From assembly GCA_010093485.1 (NCBI GenBank), contig MU001512.1, forward strand, positions 456,842-520,841: a stretch of DNA of 64,000 bases, written 5' to 3'. Positions 55,868 through 64,000 of this stretch are shown one piece after another. The position numbers were made by a program, and so were the translations under genes. The stretch's first letter is position 1. Every line of letters starts with the position of its first letter. Source of the stretch: Karstenula rhodostoma CBS 690.94. Its lineage: Eukaryota > Ascomycota > Dothideomycetes > Pleosporales > Didymosphaeriaceae. The notes under the pieces are model-generated. The model had not been told where the DNA came from. It saw only the letters and a program-made list of their open reading frames with translations, and ran no database searches.

Positions 55868-58783
55868 ATGAGCGGCAGGCTCACCTCCGCACGCCTTGCC
55901 CAGATCGCGCGCCGAACACCCGCGAACACGCCACGCCTACATCGTCTCTTCTACACCACCACCAAGCTCCCCGCCGGCGGGCTTCTCCGTAATGGCGCTG
56001 GTGCACGACTGGTACAGCGGAGAGCATGGCCTCTGGGAAGCTATGCGCTGCACAACCTCCCTGCCACCCGGTCGATCAGTTTTGCGAGGGTGATTCCGAA
56101 ACTCGTGACCAAGTTCGCAACGGCAGGGGCTGCAGCTGGAGGTGCCGTCATTGCAGGAGTGAGCTACATACAATACCAGGCAGGGCAGGCAGGAAGCTGG
56201 GCTGTAAATATCTTCAACAAAACCTACGATGGGGCCTCCGGGATTGCAGGTGAGGGCGTGGACACGGTCTCGGGCATCTTTGGACAAATCACCAAGGGCT
56301 GGGGCAAGACCAAGGAAGATTTGGAAAACGTGGAGAAGCCGGAGTGGCTGCAGCGACTACTCGCAAAGGACGAGTCCAGTGGTTCGCAGGGCGGGCACGG
56401 TGGAGGGCAGGGGCCTGAAGAACCTAAGAAGGGCGGCGCTGCAGCGGCTGCAGCAGGTGTAGGATCGGCCGCGGCGTTTGCGCCCGCAGACGAGGACGAA
56501 AACAAGATCGAAGAAGAGAAGATTGCACGAGATGAGCAGATGATGATGCTGACCAAGAAGATGATCGAGATTCGGGGACTCTTGCAGACAGTCGGACAGT
56601 CGGAATCGCTCACCCTGCCCTCAATCGTCGTCATTGGATCGCAGTCGTCGGGCAAGAGTTCGGTCCTCGAGGCAATTGTCGGACACGAATTCCTACCCAA
56701 GGGCCACAACATGGTCACTCGTCGCCCAATCGAGCTTACTTTGGTCCACACCCCCGATGCAAGCGCCGAATACGGAGAGTTCCCAGCGTTGGGCTTGAGC
56801 AAGGTCACTGATTTCGGTCAGATCCAGAAGACGCTGACTGACTTGAACTTGGCCGTCCCTGTTCAGGACTGCGTTTCCGACGACCCAATTCAACTACGGA
56901 TACACTCTCCCAATGTTCCAGATCTATCACTGATTGATCTTCCCGGATATATTCAGGTTGTTGGGAGAGACCAGCCTCCTGAGCTCAAGGAAAAGATCGC
57001 GCAGCTGTGCGAGAAATACATCAAACCGCCGAACGTTATTCTGGCTATTTCGGCTGCCGACGTCGACTTGGCGAACAGCACCGCCCTCCGCGCTTCTCGA
57101 AAGGTTGATCCCAGAGGCGAGCGAACGATTGGCGTCATCACGAAAATGGACCTTGTTGATGCCGAGCGAGGAGCAAGCTTGCTCGGTGACAAGAAATATG
57201 CTCTGCGTCTGGGGTATGTTGGGGTTGTCTGCCGCGTTCCACCCAATGCTTCTGGTTCGAAACTCTTCAGTCGCGGCAACGGCAACATCACGAATGCAAT
57301 TGCCAAGAATGAGAACGCTTATTTCGGCTCGCATCCAGAATTCTCGTCAGACTCACAACTTGCCGTTGGCACACCCAACCTCAAGAAGAAGCTCATGTAT
57401 GTCCTCGAACAGACCATGGCTGCTAGTCTGAAGACAACAAGCGAGGCCATCCAAAGGGAACTCGCCGAAGCCACATACGAATACAAGGTTCAATACAACG
57501 AGCGACCTTTGAGCGCTGAATCCTATTTGGCGGAATCGCTAGACGGTTTCAAGCACTCATTCCGGGGCTTTACCGATACTTTTGGACGCCCGCAAGTGCG
57601 TGAGCTCCTCAAACACGAACTGGACCAACAAGTTCTGAACCTGCTTGCCCAACGTTACTGGAACAGGCCATTCGAAGACCTCAGCCCACCCCTACCGGAA
57701 ACCGACCCTCTCAGCAGCCTTGCAAGAGCCGACCCCGAGGGCGAACACGAGATTTGGCAAATCAAGCTCGATAGTTCCAGCGCTGCGCTGACGAAGCTTG
57801 GCGTTGGACGACTTGCGACCAGTGTCGTGGCTAATGCTATACAAGCCCACATTGACCGTCTCGTAGCGAATTCGCGATTTGCTGCTCATCCTTTCGCCAG
57901 GCAAGCTATCACGGAAGCTTCAACCTCAATTCTGAAAGACCTCTCATACGATATTGCGGATGAGCTGGAGATCTGCATCAAGCCATACAAGTACCGCATA
58001 GAATTGGAGGACAGCGAATGGGCACGAGGCCGCGAGAACGTCACTGCCGTCCTCAAGGAGGAGCTCCAAGTTTGTGAAGCCGCAGCGAAACGGTTGGAAG
58101 ATCAGGCTGGTGGGCGAAAGAAGGTCAGAGATGTGATGGCATTCATCGACCGCGTAAGAAACGGCCAGGTTGTCCTGGAGGGCGATGGCATTGGTGGGGC
58201 TGGAGGCTTCAGCGCTCCTCTTCTCGCTAAGGGTAACGTTTCTGTGTTTCCGTGTATCCAGCACTTTACTGACGACAACAACAACATAGGCCGCGAAGCA
58301 GTTTTCCTACGCGACCGTACTGATGTCCTCAAAATGCGTCTTCTTGCTGTCAAATCAAAACAGTGCGCCAACAAGAAGAACAAATACCACTGCCCAGAAG
58401 TCTTCCTCGACGCTGTGGCAGACAAGCTGACCACTACGGCCGACCTTTTCCTCGACGCAGAGCTCCTTTCAAAATTCTACTACAATGTAAGACGCCGTCT
58501 CCACAATGTAACCAGATGGAGGGGCTATATACTGATATCCTGGCAGTTCCCCCGCGAACTCGATGCTCGCCTTGGCCGTGGCCTCTCCCAGTCCGAAATT
58601 GACCGCTTCGCACGCGAAGACCCCAAGATACGGCGCCACCTGGACGTGGTGCGTCGCAAGGATCTGCTCGAGACGGTGCTGAAGGAGATGGAATCTCTGC
58701 GGCAGCTTGAGGCAAGAGAGAAGCGGTCGATCCGGAGAGAGCCGAAGGAAGAGAAGAGGAGGGCCGGGTGGAGCATGTTCTAA
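55868..58783 (+). CDS. MGM1: Mitochondrial fusion dynamin Mgm1/OPA1
   Basis: Two exons: 55868-58486 and 58547-58783. The 60-bp intron (GTAAGA...CTGGCAG) is a multiple of three and stop-free, so the frame reads through it; its 20 residues interrupt FYYN and FPRELDARLG, which are contiguous in relatives. The product is 951 residues. It has an Arg-rich targeting sequence, a membrane segment near 80-103, a Gly-rich region, then the dynamin GTPase: G1 GSQSSGKSS (about 257), G2 MVTRRP, G3 DLPG (about 357), G4 TKMD (about 424). The C-terminal DPKIRRHLD and VLKEMESLRQLE belong to the effector helices. It fuses inner mitochondrial membranes; relatives are cleaved by a rhomboid protease after the first membrane segment. 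Confidence 0.96.
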   Translation: MSGRLTSARLAQIARRTPANTPRLHRLFYTTTKLPAGGLLRNGAGARLVQRRAWPLGSYALHNLPATRSISFARVIPKLVTKFATAGAAAGGAVIAGVSYIQYQAGQAGSWAVNIFNKTYDGASGIAGEGVDTVSGIFGQITKGWGKTKEDLENVEKPEWLQRLLAKDESSGSQGGHGGGQGPEEPKKGGAAAAAAGVGSAAAFAPADEDENKIEEEKIARDEQMMMLTKKMIEIRGLLQTVGQSESLTLPSIVVIGSQSSGKSSVLEAIVGHEFLPKGHNMVTRRPIELTLVHTPDASAEYGEFPALGLSKVTDFGQIQKTLTDLNLAVPVQDCVSDDPIQLRIHSPNVPDLSLIDLPGYIQVVGRDQPPELKEKIAQLCEKYIKPPNVILAISAADVDLANSTALRASRKVDPRGERTIGVITKMDLVDAERGASLLGDKKYALRLGYVGVVCRVPPNASGSKLFSRGNGNITNAIAKNENAYFGSHPEFSSDSQLAVGTPNLKKKLMYVLEQTMAASLKTTSEAIQRELAEATYEYKVQYNERPLSAESYLAESLDGFKHSFRGFTDTFGRPQVRELLKHELDQQVLNLLAQRYWNRPFEDLSPPLPETDPLSSLARADPEGEHEIWQIKLDSSSAALTKLGVGRLATSVVANAIQAHIDRLVANSRFAAHPFARQAITEASTSILKDLSYDIADELEICIKPYKYRIELEDSEWARGRENVTAVLKEELQVCEAAAKRLEDQAGGRKKVRDVMAFIDRVRNGQVVLEGDGIGGAGGFSAPLLAKGNVSVFPCIQHFTDDNNNIGREAVFLRDRTDVLKMRLLAVKSKQCANKKNKYHCPEVFLDAVADKLTTTADLFLDAELLSKFYYNVRRRLHNVTRWRGYILISWQFPRELDARLGRGLSQSEIDRFAREDPKIRRHLDVVRRKDLLETVLKEMESLRQLEAREKRSIRREPKEEKRRAGWSMF

Positions 58784-58975
58784 TGTATAGCGCTTACGGT
58801 AGGCTTAGATTGGCGTTCTGGGTGTTCTGACAAGACGGTTGTTTGGTGATACCACATGATGAGGCATCGCTGCTCTGTAGCTAGGTGTGTATTGGATACT
58901 GTACATTGAATGGGTGAGTCTGCTCTAAGGATGGACCAACATCGAACCGTCCGATTACTTTAATCAAATGGAGCA

Positions 58976-59239
58976 TCAGCTCTGACATGGCTTGAGGAAT
59001 CGCATGTGATGCTCACTAGCCAGCTCGCCGACGCGATCAACAAAAACAGTCGTTGCGTCATACATGGGCGCAATAAAGTGCATGTCGCTGCTAACCAACT
59101 GAGCGGGTACAACGGATAATGCAGCCGCTCGTTTGGTCGACTTCTGCATGCGCATAAGATTTTTGCCCTCTTTTGCATGTCCGATGCTGAATTGATCAAT
59201 GATGGGTGCCCTAGACCATGCGGCGCTTGCTTGGCGCAC
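58976..59239 (-). CDS. Possible small conserved protein (3' exon)
   Basis: The minus-strand frame ending at 58976 reads smoothly for about 80 codons (APIIDQFSIGHAKEGKNLMR, then MHFIAPMYDATTVFVDRVGE) with balanced composition. There is no ATG at its 5' end, so it would be the last exon of a spliced gene whose start lies nearer 59400. A longer overlapping minus frame (58960-59649) has shadow-like composition. No family recognised; a tentative call. Confidence 0.35.
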   Translation of the reverse strand: MRQASAAWSRAPIIDQFSIGHAKEGKNLMRMQKSTKRAAALSVVPAQLVSSDMHFIAPMYDATTVFVDRVGELASEHHMRFLKPCQS

Positions 59240-59703
59240 AGCTGGAGTCGTCGTTCGAAGCTAGACGCCCCCTCCGGCCAGACGTGGCGCCGCCTGCACC
59301 TTCGCGGGCTAACACCTCTCGTGCTGCGACCAAGCCGGGCCAGTTTCCATGCTGCGGGACCGTGGCAATGAATGCCATGTATGGAGCCCGCGAGAGACGC
59401 GCCGGATCCGCGTGCTTTAAACCTCGCTGAGCTATCCTTTTCGCTGAATCGTGTACAAACACAACCTCCGTCTGCGCCGACCGCCAACACCAGCACTACC
59501 AGGTTCCCCGCCAGCCCCTCTCTGTCATATGCTCCCACTGCAACGACAGTGGAGTGAGCTTCCGTCGCTTCGAGGAACCTTGCACGCGCAGACACACCGA
59601 CCCGCGACGCCGCCGCGCCTCTCCCGATCACAAGCTCAAGCACAAGCACCTAAGTGAACAGGCAACCGCTCTGGCTCTCGCTGGGCCACACACATAAAAC
59701 GCC

Positions 59704-61047
59704 ATGCCGTCCTCAGGGCCAGCTCACGCACCACCCTCACACTTCCAGTCGCCCTTCCAGTCGCCCAACGCGATCCCCCCGCGCACATCCTCACACGGCA
59801 TCGTCAACAACGTCAAGCCCCGCAGCTCCGTCCTGCGCCCGCTCTCCGAAACCGACTGGCTCAGCCAGAGCAAGAAGAGCAAGCTGTTCCACGAGAACCA
59901 GGCCCAAAATCAAGACCAGAACCAGGCCCCGCCGCGACCGGCAGATTCGCAGAACACCATGGGCGGGGAAAAGAAGCTCGCGGCGCAGCAGAACCCCCAC
60001 TTGCTTACGCCGCCGCAACCGCCGCTCGAACCACCCCGAGATATCGGACACGACCTGATCTACGGGCCGCGCAGAGGCTGGTCGGAGGAGGACGAGCGGA
60101 TACTGCTGGGTCCGTATGACTACCTCGTCGGACACCCCGGGAAGGATATCCGCAGCCAGTGCATCGCCGCGTTCAACAAATGGCTGAAAGTGCCGGCAGA
60201 ACGACTAGAAGTGATAACGCGGGTGGTGGGCATGCTGCACACAGCGTCGTTACTGTATGGCACCATTCCCATCCTTTCCTTTGTCGTAGAGAACGTGCTA
60301 ACCTACCCCAGCGTCGACGACGTCGAAGACTCGTCCGTCCTCCGCCGCGGCATCCCCGTCGCAAACTCCATCTTCGGCGTCGCCCAAACCATTAACTCGG
60401 CAAACTACGTCTACTTCCTCGCCCTCTCCGACCTGCTCGCCCTCTCCAACCCCACCCTCATCCAGATCTACTCCCAGGAGCTCCTCAACCTGCATCGCGG
60501 ACAGGGCATGGAGCTCCACTGGCGCGACAGCCTCACCTGCCCCTCCGAAGCCGCCTACCTCGAGATGGTCGACAACAAGACGGGCGGCCTCTTCCGCCTC
60601 GCCATCAAGCTGATGCAGGCCGAGAGCGCGGTCGATACAGAGATCGACTGCGCACCCCTCGTCAGCACGATAGGCTTGCTCTTCCAGATCCTAGACGACC
60701 ACCTCAATCTCAGCGCGACGAGCGAGTATCAGAGCCTGAAGGGCATGTGTGAGGACCTCACCGAGGGCAAGTTCAGCTTCCCCGTCATCCACGCCATCCA
60801 CGCCGACCCGAGCAACCGCGTCATCTACAATATCTTGAAACAGAAGACCGAGGACGACGAGGTCAAGCGGTATGCAGTGAGGTATCTGGAACAGAAGGGG
60901 AGCTTTGAGTACAGCAAGGGCGTGGTTGATGGATTAAGGGGCAAAGCCGAGAAGCTGATTGCTGAGATTGAAGAGACGTTGGGGGAGGAGTCGAGGGAAG
61001 GGGCGGATGGGTTGAGGCGGCTGCTGGCGAGGTTGGTGGTTAGGTGA
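59704..61047 (+). CDS. Geranylgeranyl diphosphate synthase
   Basis: Exons 59704-60254 and 60312-61047; the 57-bp intron is a stop-free multiple of three. Removing it restores [13 protein letters not shown], the first Asp-rich motif (DDVED, about 186-190). The second is ILDDHLN (about 312), the DDxxN form usual in fungal type III GGPP synthases. The product is 428 residues, longer than the usual 300-350 because of a Pro/Gln-rich N-terminal extension of about 110 residues. The enzyme condenses farnesyl and isopentenyl diphosphate to GGPP for protein prenylation and carotenoids. No terpene cluster partner is nearby, so a primary-metabolism role is likely. Confidence 0.95.
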   Translation: MPSSGPAHAPPSHFQSPFQSPNAIPPRTSSHGIVNNVKPRSSVLRPLSETDWLSQSKKSKLFHENQAQNQDQNQAPPRPADSQNTMGGEKKLAAQQNPHLLTPPQPPLEPPRDIGHDLIYGPRRGWSEEDERILLGPYDYLVGHPGKDIRSQCIAAFNKWLKVPAERLEVITRVVGMLHTASLLYGTIPILSFVVENVLTYPSVDDVEDSSVLRRGIPVANSIFGVAQTINSANYVYFLALSDLLALSNPTLIQIYSQELLNLHRGQGMELHWRDSLTCPSEAAYLEMVDNKTGGLFRLAIKLMQAESAVDTEIDCAPLVSTIGLLFQILDDHLNLSATSEYQSLKGMCEDLTEGKFSFPVIHAIHADPSNRVIYNILKQKTEDDEVKRYAVRYLEQKGSFEYSKGVVDGLRGKAEKLIAEIEETLGEESREGADGLRRLLARLVVR

Positions 61048-61479
61048 TGGGGGAGCTCCTGCGGCGTTGATACGACGGAATGACTTGCATGGTGGACGTG
61101 TAAATAGTAATCGTAATCTATGTTCTTGATACCCAGCGTGAATGTTCGCAACTTCCCTAGGGAATTCGGGCTATGTGCAGATATCTGCTGATGAGACGTA
61201 ACAAGTCTGTTCCGTTGTAACGCCATACATGTTCCCCCTTGAGGTACTGCCCGTACCATGCTCGTCGTAAAATCATGTCGAAATATGTGCCAGCCGCATC
61301 CGCGGTAAGAACAGCCTCCCAAGCCTGATGATGTTCGTGATAAATGTGCAGCCGAGTAAGTCCGCTTCATCCCCAACATACCCTGGGCGTTCCGATGGAC
61401 GGAGGCATGTTCACTCCCTTCTCATCTTGCTCGTCAACCCCGTACTGGGTTTGACCTGATCAGCCCCATACCCATTCGC
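61048..61479. other. Convergent intergenic gap
   Basis: About 430 bp shared as 3' flanks of the GGPP synthase and F-box-like genes; nothing else recognised. Confidence 0.45.
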
Positions 61480-62554
61480 TCAAGCCCTAATCCTCTCCAT
61501 CCTTGCATTCAGAAACTTGCTCAGCTCCCTGCGGAATCCCTCCATCTGATCGTACTGCCTGTAAAACGGCCTCACTCGGTTCGCATGCCTCCGGCGCCCA
61601 CCCCAGGTATAAGAATGGATACTTCCCGAGTCCGGCACCATGATATCAATCACATCCAGCGCCGCATCCACCTTCCCCTTCGCAGCACCGACAGCCTCAA
61701 GCCATGGGAACGCGTCGCGGTAGAAGATGGTAGCTCCAGCCTTGGGCGTCTGGCTCCACGAGAGGATGCCGTGGAAGGTGAAGTGCTCGAGATTCAGGGC
61801 GGCAGACAGCGCGGTGAAGCACGCGTGGTTGTACGCTTTGTGCACGCCGCGACCAAAGCCCCATTCGCCGAGCGTGACATTCTTCAAGTACCCTGCTGCA
61901 CGGGGACCGAGATCGACGAGGAAGGAGTGCAAAGCCAGTGTATCCTTGATCCAGAATTCGTGGTCGTAGAGGATTTCGCGGGCTTCGGTGTTGATCTGTT
62001 TGCAGACGGCGAGGAGAGCGGGGGCTAAGGGGCGGAAGGAGTCGCATGGCGGGGCCTGTTGAGCGGTTTCGGCTTCGTCGTCTGAGTCGTCGTTTCGTCG
62101 CAAAGCATTTCGTTGCAAAGGTGGATCGGCGGCTCGGCCAAGAAAGGCCCGCTCGGTGCCCCTGAATACAGTGCGGCGGAACTTTTGGGTGGTTGAGAAG
62201 AGGTAGATGCCGGCGGGGTCGTGGAGGGAGTAGGAGTAGATGTCGTTCCTGATTTCGGCGGGCAGTTTGAGGAAAGGGAAGACCTTCTTCTTTGGGAGGG
62301 GCTTGGAAGATGCGACCTTGTGCTTCTGGTATGTGTGAGTATACACGGGCTTTGTTGAAGACAGGACATGGCTGCAGAAGATCTAATGTACGAACCTTTG
62401 CTCGAGAAGACTTCTTGACGACCTCCTCCTCCGACTCGTCGTCCACTTCGAGAACGTCGGGCATCTCGTCGTCGCTGACAGGCTCCTCATAGTAGCTGAC
62501 CTGCGCCCTCTTGCGCTTCGAGGCACGAACTCCAGGCTTGGTGGTGTCGGCCAT
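61480..62554 (-). CDS. F-box-like / DUF7730-type protein
   Basis: Exons 62396-62554 and 61480-62325 (70-bp intron, phase 0) give 334 residues. The N-terminus is basic then acidic (KRKRAQVSYYEE, then an Asp/Glu run). After the splice comes FLKLPAEIRNDIYSYSL, the short F-box-like helix pair of a large fungal family, then LLAVCKQINTEAREILYDHE, also typical. The remainder has no recognised repeat. Such proteins are often substrate adaptors for ubiquitin ligases, but most are uncharacterised. Divergent with the DPH7 gene, 567 bp apart. Confidence 0.85.
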
Positions 62555-63121
62555 GTCGAAGTTGGTGCAGAAGTGGGAGTGGATGATTGCCAGGTTGTGG
62601 CTGAGCCGAGCACTGAGACGCGTCACTGGCTTGAGAAGGAACGCGAAGGAAACGCGCTCTCACGCGGCTTCTTTATAGACATTCTGCGTGGGTGCTGTAT
62701 GCCATATGAGGTAGTGGCGATGCTTAGCGTAGGCAGCAACGAGGCGATGCAGGGCGTTATAAGGCATCAACACAGCGGTGCACGTTTTGTGGCGTCGTGC
62801 TCACTCTTGATTGGACAATTAATGCCAGTTTGAATTTACTCACGCTGGGTGATGCGATGTCAGGCCGCGGCTTCCAGAAGCTTGCGAAGTATCATATTTG
62901 ATACGATGTCAGGTGTGCACGCGTTGCGGGTAGTGTGTGGAGTCGTGAGAATTGAAGATCTGCCGAGGCACTAACTAGTTCGAGCTTCTTCCCACACTAA
63001 TCATGAATACTACACGATCATGCAAACTAACATACAACCTCTTGCTGAAATTCTCCTCGTACCTGGGCTATTCCAAAACATACGTTAATTGGCGAATTCT
63101 CTTGACCTGATTTTACGATCC
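62555..63121. other. Divergent intergenic region
   Basis: Promoter space for the F-box-like gene (minus) and the DPH7-like gene (plus); no further feature seen. Confidence 0.45.
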
Positions 63122-64000
63122 ATGGAGGAGATCGAGCTTTGTAAGGAGATCACGCTCGATCGACGCCCGGATGTTATCAAATTCTGGCCACACGACGACC
63201 AATATGCGGTAGTCGGTACATATACGCTACTAGATGATGAATCTGCGGAGACAGAGGTTCCAACTAGTCAACAAAGAGTCGGTAGTCTTAACCTGATACA
63301 CGTCACAGACGACAAAATGTAAGTCTTGCAGCCCTACCACGCCTATGAGCACTACACTGTGCGAAATATTGGGCTACATGTACTACTTGAGAGGGACCCT
63401 GTGAGACCTCAAGAGCCTAAATGCTATTAGAAGTTTTCTTTTGGTTATCAAATCCTGATCTTTGCTCTCAAGATTAAGCACTTACAAATCTCAGCGCCAT
63501 CATACAAACACTTCCAACACCATTTGGGGTCTACGACCTCCATTTTGCACCCGGAAAAGAGATACAAGCTGGAAAAGAAGACCCAGGGTCATTTGCCGTG
63601 GCTTCGTCTACCGGCTCGGTCGCCCTCTACCGACTGATCCCTAGCGAAGAAGACGACGCTAGCTCTCTCCACCCAAAGATCCGCCACATGTACACCATTC
63701 AGTACTTTTCCAAAGACATACTGATCACATCGCTGGATTGGCGCCGCCATGACCTCGTTGCAATGACACTCTCGAGCGGGCAAGTATGCCTTGGAAAAGT
63801 GCGTGATCCGAGTGTTGATCCTATCATCTCTGTCGAGCTTATGCAACACGACTTCCAAGCCTGGCACTGTTCCTTTGTGGAATCAGAAAATGGTTCTGAG
63901 ACTGGGCTCGGGCTGATAAGCGGAGGAGATGATGCTACGCTGCGGTATACCCCGGTTGAAACTGATCAGATTTCTGCTCTGGGGTTTGTGGATGAGGACA
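63122..64000 (+). CDS. DPH7: Diphthine methylesterase DPH7-like WD40 protein, 5' part
   Basis: Starts at the ATG 63122; exon 63122-63318, intron 63319-63494 (GTAAGT...CTCAG, 176 bp), then an exon running off the right edge. The text fits DPH7/Rrt2: RPDVIKFWPHDDQYAVVGTY, LPTPFGVYDLHFAPG, FAVASSTGSVALYRL, LITSLDWRRHDLVAMTLSSG, DFQAWHCSFV and LISGGDDATLRY, which are successive WD40 blades. DPH7 removes a methyl ester from the diphthamide intermediate on elongation factor 2. The C-terminal blades are outside the window. Confidence 0.88.

Noticed and set aside
58960..59649. Minus-strand ORF of 229 codons
   Set aside because: Arg/Ala/Ser-rich shadow composition and overlap with the GGPP synthase 5' region. 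A shorter frame in another phase at 58976-59239 looks better and is listed tentatively.

Overview
The window looks like nuclear DNA of a filamentous ascomycete, most likely a Dothideomycete of the Pleosporales type. The evidence is many short GT-AG introns (about 45-110 bp) with CTAAC-like branch sites, fungal-specific protein families, a fungal-type 119-nt 5S rRNA gene lying alone in a protein-coding landscape, and a repeat pair whose differences look like repeat-induced point mutation. The species call is inference. Exon boundaries were read by hand and accepted where splice motifs and reading phase agreed.

Layout. 0-16 kb mixes accessory and ordinary genes: the end of an ankyrin-type gene, an AAA+ ATPase with an apparent one-base frameshift, a decayed STAND-type gene, a small zinc-binding protein gene hidden under antisense frames, a vacuolar-type zinc transporter (CDF), a decayed oligopeptide transporter beside a mutated repeat, and a many-exon amidase. 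16-26 kb is the most interesting block. It holds a STAND receptor with TPR repeats (NLR) and, just upstream on the same strand, an alpha/beta-hydrolase effector gene. The effector's C-terminus carries the same short motif that begins the NLR, the hallmark of fungal amyloid-signalling pairs. A SET-domain gene and a truncated DUF3176-like membrane protein follow. One nearly complete 5S rRNA gene and three 5' fragments of 5S genes are scattered through this block.

26-46 kb is gene-poor. It contains a secreted AA9-like protein with an altered copper-site motif, a GH64 beta-1,3-glucanase without a signal peptide, several unrecognised genes, a pair of small paralogous three-exon genes of unknown function (38.9 and 42.1 kb), the second copy of the repeat, a broken Lys-rich gene and an ankyrin gene. 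46-64 kb is a dense conserved housekeeping block: the largest TFIIIC subunit, urease accessory protein UreD, the mitochondrial fusion dynamin Mgm1, GGPP synthase, an F-box-like protein and the start of diphthamide enzyme DPH7.

Taken together, the left two thirds is accessory sequence with pseudogenes, repeats and self/non-self or immune-like genes. The right third is core genome. The strongest candidate system is the effector/NLR pair at 16.2-20.7 kb.
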